Notes under the pieces: generated by a model | Database searches by the model: none | The model's input: the letters and a program-made list of their open reading frames with translations, nothing else | Told to the model about the DNA's origin: nothing | Part shown: piece after piece, positions 42,662 through 49,165 of the stretch | Layout: each line of letters opens with the position of its first letter | How positions within the stretch are numbered: the first letter of the stretch is position 1 | Made by a program: the position numbers and the translations under genes | NCBI GenBank assembly: GCA_017882305.1 | Contig: JADGPU010000011.1 | Location: 1 to 49,165 of the forward strand | Source: Bacteroidales bacterium | GTDB taxonomy: Bacteria; Bacteroidota; Bacteroidia; Bacteroidales; VadinHA17 | Reading direction: 5' to 3' | Length of the DNA: 49,165 bases

Positions 42662-44025
42662 TGAATACACTATTTATTTATATGGTGAAGGTCGCTATCT
42701 ACATGATTGCCTTTTACCTCGTATATTCAATTTTGTTAAGCAGGGATACCTCCTATGGACGTAACAGAGTATTTATCCTACTGTCATTATTATCAGCTCT
42801 AATATTACCGCTTGTCAGTCTCCAGACAACCAAACCACTTGATATTCAGTTTTTTGGAAAGATTCTTTCAGAAGTCTTTGTCACTGCTAGTGCGAACACA
42901 AACAAAGCACTTAATCATGGCTTATCATCAACAGGTATGATCCAATTGATTTATTTAATCTATATTATTGTTGCTTTTCTTTTCATATTCAAATTATTAA
43001 TTGACCTTTTAAATCTCCTGTTTTTAATTATACGCCACAGAGATGAGGGAAGCCGCATTATCAGATTCCATGGTTTTAAAACATGTGGATTTTCAGCGAT
43101 GGGATATATCTTTATTAATACAAGGTTGAGTTCTGAAGATGCCGGCGACATAATAAGCCACGAACAAAACCATCTTAAACAGAATCATTTTATCGATATC
43201 ATCTTTATTGAAATAATTAAAGCTTTTCAGTGGTTTAACCCGGTGGTTTACCTTTTTAACAGATCTTTACGAGCTATTCATGAATATCAGGCTGACCAGG
43301 AATGCCTTAGTTCAGGGGTACCTGTAGTAAATTATCAAAGTCTTTTATTAAGTCAGGTATTTAAATCGAAAGCATTCAACTTAACAAATAGCTTTTCGAA
43401 CCCGTCTCTCATTAAAAAACGAATAGTTATGATGACAAAAAAACGGACCTCAACTATTGCGAGTGTAAAGATGCTTATAGTTGTACCGGTCGCAGGGATT
43501 GTATTCCTGGCTATCTCAGCATATAGGGAGATTCCGAATTCCTCTGTTAAGCAAATAATACCGGTTATAGTAACTCAGAATTCATCATCTGTTTCCAAAT
43601 CTGAATTAATGCCGCCGCCACCACCTCCTCCTCCACCGCAATCTTCAGAAATAAAGGACAATGTAAAGGTTGCAAAGGAAGTGAAAATGAATGAATCAGA
43701 CCCTGAACCCGAGCCATTTGTTGTGGTAGAAGAGATGCCTATGTTCCCTGGTGGTGAAAAGGCACTTCAGCAGTACATAGCCGATCACACAGAATACCCT
43801 GAGGTTGCAAAGGAAAATAATATCCAGGGAAAAGTGATCGTGAGGTTCTGTGTAACTCCTAAAGGAGGTGTTAGCCAGGTAAGTGTTCTGAAGGGCGTTG
43901 ACCCTGAGCTTGATAATGAAGCGATAAGGGTTGTAAACACACTTCCGACATTTATACCGGGAAAACAAGGTGGTAAACCAGTACCTGTATGGTATATGGT
44001 CCCGATAGAATTTACTATGAAATAA
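42661..44025 (+). CDS. M56 (BlaR1-type) membrane peptidase with C-terminal TonB domain
   Basis: The 454-residue protein has three to four N-terminal membrane helices (about 5-25, 37-53, 93-125), a cytoplasmic M56 zinc-peptidase with H167-E168-x2-H171 (ISHEQNHLKQNHF) and a third ligand region (HEYQADQECL, about 207-216), then another helix (about 270-286). Outside come a run of nine prolines (318-326), an acidic/proline stretch (EPEPEPF) and a TonB C-terminal domain (about 365-454: YPEVAKENNIQGKVIVRFCVTPKG, FIPGKQGGKPVPVWYMVPIEF). This joins signal-dependent repressor cleavage to a TonB-type envelope-spanning domain, a known Bacteroidota layout. Confidence 0.88.
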   Translation: MNTLFIYMVKVAIYMIAFYLVYSILLSRDTSYGRNRVFILLSLLSALILPLVSLQTTKPLDIQFFGKILSEVFVTASANTNKALNHGLSSTGMIQLIYLIYIIVAFLFIFKLLIDLLNLLFLIIRHRDEGSRIIRFHGFKTCGFSAMGYIFINTRLSSEDAGDIISHEQNHLKQNHFIDIIFIEIIKAFQWFNPVVYLFNRSLRAIHEYQADQECLSSGVPVVNYQSLLLSQVFKSKAFNLTNSFSNPSLIKKRIVMMTKKRTSTIASVKMLIVVPVAGIVFLAISAYREIPNSSVKQIIPVIVTQNSSSVSKSELMPPPPPPPPPQSSEIKDNVKVAKEVKMNESDPEPEPFVVVEEMPMFPGGEKALQQYIADHTEYPEVAKENNIQGKVIVRFCVTPKGGVSQVSVLKGVDPELDNEAIRVVNTLPTFIPGKQGGKPVPVWYMVPIEFTMK

Positions 44026-44052
44026 ATCCTGTTGAAATAGTTGTTGTTTTAC

Positions 44053-44083
44053 AAAATGATCCATTTTTTGGATCATTTTTATT
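44053..44083 (+). terminator. Intrinsic terminator after the M56-TonB gene
   Basis: AAAATGATCC (44053-44062) and GGATCATTTT (44070-44079) form a ten-pair stem with a 7-base loop, running into a T-rich tail. Confidence 0.8.
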
Positions 44084-44096
44084 TATAATTAATAGT

Positions 44097-44131
44097 TTAG
44101 TTGCATAACTAATTATTTCGTTGTACATTTG
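44097..44131 (+). promoter_or_regulatory. Second copy of the dyad promoter, before the proline-rich lipoprotein
   Basis: TTAGTT-GCAT-AACTAA (44097-44112) with -33 TTG at 44101-44103, 20 bp, and -7 TACATTTG (44124-44131). It matches 42191-42225 without gaps, with three substitutions, all in the spacer (positions just after the dyad). Confidence 0.7.
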
Positions 44132-44185
44132 ATTTTATAAACTGATCAGTATCATAATCGACCATCAACCTTAAAATAAAAGATC

Positions 44186-44371
44186 ATGAAAACTAAAAAC
44201 AATCCCCGCTTCACGGTAAATCTGAAATTATTTTTGGTTTTGCCGGTAATCTTTATTACTCTGGTTGCTTTGTCTTCATGTGCTGCTAAGAAGAAAGTAG
44301 CCACAGTTAAAACAGAAATTTCTCCACCGCTGCCACCTCCGCCACCACCACCTCCTCCTTCACCTAAATAA
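44186..44371 (+). CDS. Small proline-rich lipoprotein
   Basis: The 61-residue product has a lipoprotein signal (about 11-31) with lipobox ALSSC (C32), a short basic part AAKKKVATVKTE and a tail PPLPPPPPPPPPSPK. The poly-proline run resembles the one in the M56-TonB protein just upstream, and both genes have the same promoter-dyad block. Terminators lie on both sides, so it is a separate transcript. A role as partner or decoy for a proline-binding protein in the same regulon is possible. No known family recognised. Confidence 0.65.
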   Translation: MKTKNNPRFTVNLKLFLVLPVIFITLVALSSCAAKKKVATVKTEISPPLPPPPPPPPPSPK

Positions 44372-44401
44372 TCCATTTATTTTTTTGTAAAAATTAAATT
44401 G

Positions 44402-44435
44402 TGCTGACCTTCCCACTGGTCAGCATTTTTGTTTT
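44402..44435 (+). terminator. Intrinsic terminator after the proline-rich lipoprotein
   Basis: TGCTGACC (44402-44409) pairs with GGTCAGCA (44418-44425) over an 8-base loop and is followed by TTTTTGTTTT. Confidence 0.85.
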
Positions 44436-44482
44436 AATGTAAATCAAATTCTGTAAATTTACGCACTGCAATTATACGGATA

Positions 44483-45544
44483 ATGGATCTTGAAGATAGA
44501 ATAAAATCATTTGCGCTTCTGGGGGAAACTCTGCGAAAATCCCTGAATGACAGTTTTGTGAAAAATGCAGGGACGGGTCACGACCCATCCCTGCTTAATT
44601 CTTTGATTGATAATCAGCATAAACTTAACGTCTGGTTCACACCCGAGAATGTGAGAAGAGCACTAACCGCTGTAGCCGACGAGCTTACAGAGGAAAATCT
44701 CATCAGATGGACCAATTCCTATCCCGGACTTAATGAGTACATAAAGCCATCCAGGGTCGGGGTTATAATGGCAGGTAATATACCTCTTGTCGGATTTCAC
44801 GACTTTCTTTCCGTACTTATAACCGGACATAACCTCATCGCAAAAACCAGCTCAAAAGATGATGAACTAATTATTTATATAAGCAATCTCCTATGCTCGA
44901 TTAACCCGGGGTTCAGAAACAGAATTGAATTTACAGGAGGCACTCTTACAAATTTTAATGCTGTGATTGCATCGGGAAGTGATAACAGTTCAAGGTACTT
45001 TGATTACTATTTTGGTAAATATCCTAATATCATAAGGAAGAACAGAAATAGTATAGCCATTATAGAAGGAAATGAAACTGATGATGAACTGGAAGGCCTT
45101 GCAACCGATATCTTTTCATATTTTGGCCTTGGATGCAGAAATGTATCTAAGGTGTATATTCCAAAAGGATATGACTTAACGACAATACTAAACCATTGTA
45201 ACAATTTCAGTGGAGTCATTAGCCATTCAAAATACGCAAACAATTACGATTTCAATAAAGCAGTTTACCTGGTTAATAAAGAGGTTTTTTACGATTCAGG
45301 TTTCCTTTTATTAAAAGAAGACAGCAAAATATCATCACCGGTTTCTGTACTTTATTATGAATATTACGAATCTAAAGATGCTGTCAAACAGCAAACAGAG
45401 TTACTAAAGGGAAAAATTCAATGTGTAGTAAGCAAGCATAACGTTCCGTTTGGCAAAGCCCAGTGGCCTCATCTATGGGATTATGCCGACGGTATTGATA
45501 CAATAGAATTTCTTCTAAAAAAAAAATTAGCCGGAATATTGTAA
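44483..45544 (+). CDS. Acyl-CoA reductase (LuxC-like)
   Basis: The 353-residue protein matches the LuxC/aldehyde-dehydrogenase-like family common in Bacteroidota: VGVIMAGNIPLVGFHDFLSVLITGH (about 92-116, in pieces), AKTSSKDDELI, FTGGTLTNFNAVIASGSDNSSRYFDYYF and the catalytic-cysteine region IFSYFGLGCRNVSKVYIP with C218. The family makes aldehydes from acyl-CoA with NADPH. No lux or wax genes are nearby. It may be co-transcribed with the next two genes (42 and 21 base gaps). Confidence 0.82.
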   Translation: MDLEDRIKSFALLGETLRKSLNDSFVKNAGTGHDPSLLNSLIDNQHKLNVWFTPENVRRALTAVADELTEENLIRWTNSYPGLNEYIKPSRVGVIMAGNIPLVGFHDFLSVLITGHNLIAKTSSKDDELIIYISNLLCSINPGFRNRIEFTGGTLTNFNAVIASGSDNSSRYFDYYFGKYPNIIRKNRNSIAIIEGNETDDELEGLATDIFSYFGLGCRNVSKVYIPKGYDLTTILNHCNNFSGVISHSKYANNYDFNKAVYLVNKEVFYDSGFLLLKEDSKISSPVSVLYYEYYESKDAVKQQTELLKGKIQCVVSKHNVPFGKAQWPHLWDYADGIDTIEFLLKKKLAGIL

Positions 45545-45586
45545 TCTAAAAAATATTATATTGCACCTATCGAATTAATACATATT

Positions 45587-46141
45587 ATGGTTTACAAATT
45601 TGTAGTGTTATCAGATGAAGATGAGTCATTTGTCAGGGAATTTGAATTTCTTGATACGCATACATTACTGGATTTTCACAACCAGATTCAGGATGAACTT
45701 GAGTTTGATAAATCTCAGATGGCTTCATTTTTTATGGCAACCGACAATTGGGAGAAAGAAGAAGAATTCACTCTTTTTGATATGGGTACCGGTTCTTCTA
45801 CGATGGAAGTAGCTGTTCTGGAAGATATTATTTTCCGTAAGAACCAGAAGTTACTTTATGTATTCGATTTTTTTAATGAAAGATCTCTCTTTGTTGAATA
45901 TACAGGCGAGGTAAAAGAAATTGATGGTCGTGAATATCCATCCTGCACAAATTCAAAAGGAACCCCTCCCAAACAGGTGATTTTCGGTGGAACGGCACGG
46001 AAACTTTATAACAATATTGTTGTTTCCGATGATGATGATGAGGATGAACCTGAAGTTGATGATCTCTTCCTTAACGGAGATAATGAAGAAACTCTGCCTG
46101 ATTTCGAAAATATTGAAAACCTGAACGAGGACGAGGAATAG
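45587..46141 (+). CDS. Plasmid pRiA4b ORF-3-like family protein
   Basis: The 184-residue acidic protein has the family features FVREFEFLDTHTLLDFHNQIQDEL, ASFFMATDNWEKEEEFTLFDMG, LLYVFDFFNERSLFVEYTGEV and PKQVIFGG, then a long acidic tail (about 140-184, DDDDEDEPEVDDLF and NLNEDEE). The family takes its name from a plasmid, but in Bacteroidota it is a stable chromosomal gene found beside miaA. Function unknown. Confidence 0.72.
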   Translation: MVYKFVVLSDEDESFVREFEFLDTHTLLDFHNQIQDELEFDKSQMASFFMATDNWEKEEEFTLFDMGTGSSTMEVAVLEDIIFRKNQKLLYVFDFFNERSLFVEYTGEVKEIDGREYPSCTNSKGTPPKQVIFGGTARKLYNNIVVSDDDDEDEPEVDDLFLNGDNEETLPDFENIENLNEDEE

Positions 46142-46162
46142 TTTTCGAGGGCTCCAATTCCA

Positions 46163-47122
46163 ATGAAAAATTTTCTTATAGTATTGCTTGGTCCGACCGG
46201 TGTTGGCAAAAGCGATATTTCTATTGATATTGCCAGCCATTTTAAATGTGAAATTATTTCGGCTGACTCGAGGCAGTTCTTCTTGGAGATGAGAATCGGG
46301 ACTGCTGTTCCTGACGAATTACAACTTGAAACAATAAAACATCATTTTATAAGATTTTTATCTATTAAAGATTATTACAGCTCGAGTCTTTTCGAAAGAG
46401 ACGTTCTTAAACTTCTTCTACGGCTCTTCTCTAAAAACAATGTCACTCTGATGTCTGGTGGATCAGGAATGTATATCGATGCTGTTTGTAATGGTATTGA
46501 TGAAATTCCCGACGTTGATCCTTCTGTAAGGGAAAAATACATTGCCAGATACAGGGACGAGGGAATAGAAGGGTTGAGAGAATCCTTAAAACTACTTGAT
46601 CCTGAACATTATGCGAAAGTTGATCTCAAAAATTATAAACGGATAATCAGAGCTCTCGAGATTTGTGAAACAGCTGGAAGACCATATTCCTCCCTCCTTA
46701 AAAAGCAAAAAAGAGAAAGAGACTTTGGAATAATTAAAATAGGACTTGAGAGGCCGCGGGATGATCTTTATAAAAGGATTAATTCAAGGGTTGATGATAT
46801 GGTTAGACGCGGTCTTGAGGATGAGGCAAAACGACTTTATAATTTCAGAAATCTTAATGCACTGAATAGCCTTGGTTATAAAGAATTTTTTGATGTCTTT
46901 GATGGGAAAATTTCGAGGGAGAAAGCTATAGAACTTATAAAAAGGAACAGTCGCAGGTATGCAAAACGACAATTGACCTGGTGGAGTAAGGACAAAGATA
47001 TCAGGTGGTTTCAACCGGAACAGATTCAGGAGATCATAGAATATATTGAAGAAACTCTCAGACCCCGGCCCACCCTGAATGGTAGGGCCACGCCATGGCG
47101 TGGCCCTACAACCATCTTGTAA
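46163..47122 (+). CDS. miaA: tRNA dimethylallyltransferase
   Basis: The 319-residue enzyme has the P-loop GPTGVGKS (10-17), ISADSRQFFLEMRIGTA, MSGGSGMYIDAVCNGID, a YKRIIRALEI segment and ALNSLGYKEFFD near the tRNA-binding part, then RRYAKRQLTWW. It adds an isopentenyl group to A37 of tRNAs that read UNN codons. The last residues (about TLNGRATPWRGPTTIL) are encoded by a palindromic repeat and are not part of the family, so the 3' end seems to have been extended by repeat sequence. The natural end was probably near IIEYIEETL. Confidence 0.93.
   Translation: MKNFLIVLLGPTGVGKSDISIDIASHFKCEIISADSRQFFLEMRIGTAVPDELQLETIKHHFIRFLSIKDYYSSSLFERDVLKLLLRLFSKNNVTLMSGGSGMYIDAVCNGIDEIPDVDPSVREKYIARYRDEGIEGLRESLKLLDPEHYAKVDLKNYKRIIRALEICETAGRPYSSLLKKQKRERDFGIIKIGLERPRDDLYKRINSRVDDMVRRGLEDEAKRLYNFRNLNALNSLGYKEFFDVFDGKISREKAIELIKRNSRRYAKRQLTWWSKDKDIRWFQPEQIQEIIEYIEETLRPRPTLNGRATPWRGPTTIL
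47082..47109. repeat. Palindrome A overlapping the end of miaA
   Basis: Perfect 28-base palindrome with half-site GTAGGGCCACGCCA and its reverse complement. It lies inside the last codons of miaA. Confidence 0.95.
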
Positions 47123-47126
47123 TATT

Positions 47127-47154
47127 GTAGGGTCATGCCATGGCATGACCCTAC
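47127..47154. repeat. Palindrome B, a compensated variant of palindrome A
   Basis: Perfect 28-base palindrome with half-site GTAGGGTCATGCCA. It differs from palindrome A at two positions of each arm, with pairing kept. It lies between the convergent ends of miaA and rpe and could end both transcripts. Confidence 0.95.
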
Positions 47155-47185
47155 AAATCCGCCTGACGGCCAGGGGGCATTACTC

Positions 47186-47839
47186 TTACAAAAGTCTTTT
47201 TAATTTTCTTATTGTTCCTTCCGGATCCGTTGAACTAAAAACCGAATTACCGGCTACGAGAACATTAACTCCTGATTCAATAAGCTTTGGGGCATTTACT
47301 GTATCGATACCACCATCGACTTCAATTAAAACACTATAACCACCTGCATCAATCATTTTTCGGAGTTCAGTTATTTTATTATAGCTCTCCTTGATAAATA
47401 ATTGTCCGCCGAAACCAGGATTAACTGTCATTACAAGTACCAAATCGATATAGGGAAGAACATTTTTAAGAAGCGACACGGGAGTATGAGGATTTATCGC
47501 CACACCGGCTTTCATTTCAAGGTTGCGTATTTCTGTTACTGTCCGATTTAAATGCGTACATGCCTCATATTGAACAGTGAGATTATTTGCACCGGCATCG
47601 CAGAACCGTTCAAGATAACGGTCGGGATCTATTATCATAAGGTGAACGTCGAGCGGTTTTGCAGCTATTCTTTTTACAGCTTTAACAACCGGGAACCCAA
47701 ATGACAAATTAGGTACAAAAACACCATCCATGATATCAAGGTGAAGCCAGTCGGCATCGCTTCTGTTTATCATCATGATATCATTTTGGAGATTGGCAAA
47801 ATCGGCTGCCAGCAATGATGGTGATACAAGGTGGTCCAT
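47186..47839 (-). CDS. rpe: Ribulose-phosphate 3-epimerase
   Basis: The 217-residue TIM barrel shows VSPSLLAADFANLQNDI, DWLHLDIMDGVFVPNLSFG (metal ligands), PLDVHLMI, LVLVMTVNPGFGGQLF and IEVDGGIDTVNAPKLIESGVNVLVAGNSVF. All catalytic and metal-binding residues expected for Rpe are present. It interconverts ribulose 5-phosphate and xylulose 5-phosphate. It follows rpoD by 35 bases and is likely co-transcribed with it. Confidence 0.95.
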   Translation of the reverse strand: MDHLVSPSLLAADFANLQNDIMMINRSDADWLHLDIMDGVFVPNLSFGFPVVKAVKRIAAKPLDVHLMIIDPDRYLERFCDAGANNLTVQYEACTHLNRTVTEIRNLEMKAGVAINPHTPVSLLKNVLPYIDLVLVMTVNPGFGGQLFIKESYNKITELRKMIDAGGYSVLIEVDGGIDTVNAPKLIESGVNVLVAGNSVFSSTDPEGTIRKLKRLL

Positions 47840-47874
47840 TTAAGATTATTTTGGACAAATATAGAAACAAATTG

Positions 47875-48738
47875 TTATCCGAGGTACGATTTTAGTATCC
47901 TGCAACGCGTCGTAAACTGGATCCTTTTGATAGCTTTTTCCTTTATTTGCCTGACCCGTTCCCGGGTAAGACTCAACTCCTCGCCTATCTCCTCGAGTGT
48001 ATATGGATGTTTCATACCTAAACCAAAATATAACTTCAGAACCTTTGATTCACGGGGAGAGAGAGTGCTGAGCGCCCTTTCTATCTCATATGCAAGTGAT
48101 TCGTTGATAAGGTTTTTATCGGGACTGGGTGTGTCAGCGCTTTGGAGGACATCATACATGTTATTATCCTCTTCCGAACTTATTGGAGCATCCATGCTGA
48201 CAGTACGTCCATTGGTTTTCAATGCATCCTTTACCTCTTCAGGTATCATCTCGAGCATTTCAGCTATTTCCTGAGATGACGGTTCCCTTTCATATTCCTG
48301 TTCAAGTCGCGCAAAAGCTCTGTTTATCCTGTTAATTGAGCCAATCTTATTGACCGGGAGGCGGACAATTCTAGCCTGTTCCGCAAGAGCCTGAAGAATT
48401 GCCTGACGAATCCACCATACAGCATAAGAGATGAATTTAAAACCTCTTGTCTCATCAAAACGCTGAGCGGCTTTCATCAAACCGAGATTACCCTCATTGA
48501 TGAGATCGGGCAGACTCATTCCCTGGTTTTGATACTGTTTTGCGACAGATACTACAAAACGGAGATTCGCTCTCACAAGTTTTCTCAGTGCTTCAGTTTC
48601 ACCCGATTTAATCCTTCTGGCAAGAATAACTTCTTCTTCAGGTGAAATAAGATCAACTCTTCCAATCTCCTGAAGATATTTATCCAGTGAAGGAGTGTCA
48701 CGATTAGTGACCTGTTTTGTTATCTTAAGCTGACGCAT
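47875..48738 (-). CDS. rpoD: Primary RNA polymerase sigma factor (RpoD/SigA type)
   Basis: The 287-residue protein is the short Bacteroidota primary sigma factor. Region 1.2 ([21 protein letters not shown]), region 2 ([44 protein letters not shown]), region 3 ([25 protein letters not shown]) and region 4 ([39 protein letters not shown]) follow in order. There is no long acidic region 1.1. It should recognise the -33/-7 promoters listed here. It is transcribed away from rho across a shared 354-base region. Confidence 0.93.
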   Translation of the reverse strand: MRQLKITKQVTNRDTPSLDKYLQEIGRVDLISPEEEVILARRIKSGETEALRKLVRANLRFVVSVAKQYQNQGMSLPDLINEGNLGLMKAAQRFDETRGFKFISYAVWWIRQAILQALAEQARIVRLPVNKIGSINRINRAFARLEQEYEREPSSQEIAEMLEMIPEEVKDALKTNGRTVSMDAPISSEEDNNMYDVLQSADTPSPDKNLINESLAYEIERALSTLSPRESKVLKLYFGLGMKHPYTLEEIGEELSLTRERVRQIKEKAIKRIQFTTRCRILKSYLG

Positions 48739-49092
48739 TTACTGGCCAGTTTTTAGTTTTTCGAAGAAAGATCAGGCAATAGGTACAATTTTAGTAAAAA
48801 AAAACTAGCATACAACACAAAATACTTATTTTTTTTGTTAAATAATAGTTTTTTAGTAAATTGCAGAATTATTTTACATATTGAATATCAAATTATTATT
48901 TGATTTGTTAAAGTCCGTTGCATTTTTGACAGCATTTATTAGGAAATATATTAGCAATTTTTTTTAATATTGCAGCGGTTTTTAGAATATGTGAAGTAGT
49001 TGTAGCATAATCCGTCGGGTTCATCTTCATATCGTGGCCCGTGTTTCCATCAAAATCATTAAGATTTCTTATATTCCATTTATCATTACAAT
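48739..49092. other. Shared intergenic region between rpoD and rho
   Basis: No gene in these 354 bases; a minus-strand 80-codon frame at the right end overlaps rho and is rejected. A rho promoter candidate is TTTTTG (TTG 48926-48928), 18 bp, TATATTAG (48947-48954, one mismatch to TAnnTTTG). It leaves a leader of about 130 bases. A GCAAT/ATTGC pair flanks a T-run at about 48954-48974. The half next to rpoD is very A/T-rich, and I could not place a good rpoD promoter. Confidence 0.45.
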
Positions 49093-49165
49093 ATGTACGA
49101 CATTCTTGAGTTAAGTAAGAAACTGCTTCCTGAGTTAAAGGATATAGCAAAAGAACTTAAAATCA
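49093..49165 (+). CDS. rho: Transcription termination factor Rho, first 24 codons
   Basis: ATG at 49093 opens a frame to the window end. The product starts MYDILELSKKLLPELKDIAK, which is the well-known N-terminus of Bacteroidota Rho. The rest lies beyond the window. It is divergent from rpoD. Confidence 0.85.
   Translation, partial: MYDILELSKKLLPELKDIAKELKI

Noticed and set aside
42284..44025. BlaI and BlaR1-like pair as a beta-lactam resistance locus
   Set aside because: There is no beta-lactamase or PBP gene nearby, and the sensor carries a TonB domain in place of a penicillin-binding domain.
45587..46141. pRiA4b-type protein as a sign of a plasmid or transposon
   Set aside because: The family name is historical; the gene lies in a normal chromosomal context before miaA with no transposase or repeats.
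47079..47339. An 86-codon plus-strand frame after miaA
   Set aside because: It consists of palindrome sequence and antisense rpe.
48908..49150. An 80-codon minus-strand frame at the right end
   Set aside because: It overlaps the recognisable start of rho on the plus strand and has no family features or start context.

Overview
The window looks like chromosomal DNA of an uncultured, fairly AT-rich member of the Bacteroidota, probably order Bacteroidales or a close relative. Reasons: perfect or near-perfect Bacteroidota promoters (-33 TTG/TTTG, about 19-20 bp, -7 TAnnTTTG); a short primary sigma factor without a long region 1.1; a Rho protein starting MYDILEL; the TamL lipoprotein; the type IX secretion protein PorT next to ubiE; and the rpsU-xerC-hpf-tRNA order typical of the phylum. 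No phage, insertion sequence, CRISPR array or rRNA gene was seen. The gene content is mostly that of a stable chromosome with some accessory carbohydrate loci.

Layout. 0-1.7 kb: tRNA-Thr (cut by the window edge), hpf, xerC, rpsU (minus). 1.9-5.2 kb: an HhH protein and TamL (minus). 5.5-7.6 kb: a SpoU-type RNA methyltransferase and an MFS transporter (plus). 7.6-10.4 kb: a four-gene membrane operon (TauE/SafE-like protein, NapH-like ferredoxin, unknown protein, ICMT-like methyltransferase; minus). 10.6-14.6 kb: a LytTR regulator, then ubiE, porT and an FAD dehydrogenase (minus). 14.8-23.2 kb: an SDR, a Tricorn-like protease and a large Asp-box beta-propeller protein (plus), with a nitroreductase between them on minus. 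23.2-26.7 kb: sugar isomerase, MFS transporter and Gfo/Idh/MocA oxidoreductase (plus). 26.8-36.6 kb: a long minus-strand run: tetraheme cytochrome-SUMF1 fusion, two Tat-exported Gfo/Idh/MocA proteins, ThuA lipoprotein, GT2, GT-C/TPR protein, small membrane protein and carbon-nitrogen hydrolase. 36.7-41.6 kb: exported MsrB-MsrA, a 45-residue lipoprotein, a possible outer-membrane protein, gap, a SiaC-like protein and an ABC permease. 42.2-44.4 kb: a BlaI / M56-TonB / proline-rich lipoprotein locus. 44.5-49.2 kb: LuxC-like reductase, pRiA4b-type protein, miaA, rpe, rpoD and the first codons of rho.

How genes may work together. The 31-36.6 kb block combines exported NAD(P)-type sugar oxidoreductases, a ThuA lipoprotein and a membrane tetraheme cytochrome fused to an SUMF1 domain; I infer an envelope-located sugar-oxidising or sensing module, which is the most unusual gene set here. 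At 42-44 kb a BlaI-family repressor, its M56 peptidase-TonB partner and a small lipoprotein lie under two nearly identical promoters that each carry the same dyad, suggesting one small regulon. In the rpsU operon, hpf has a perfect AGGAGG Shine-Dalgarno sequence, which is rare in this phylum and could link ribosome hibernation to bS21 occupancy.

Intergenic DNA is rich in small repeats: twin 28-bp palindromes with compensatory differences after miaA, a related type of palindrome near 36.7 kb, a two-copy 40-50 bp element (5.4 and 42.0 kb), and short tandem or low-complexity spacers (15.6, 18.9, 24.3, 25.6 and 26.7 kb). Database searches could not be run; all functions rest on motifs and family knowledge.
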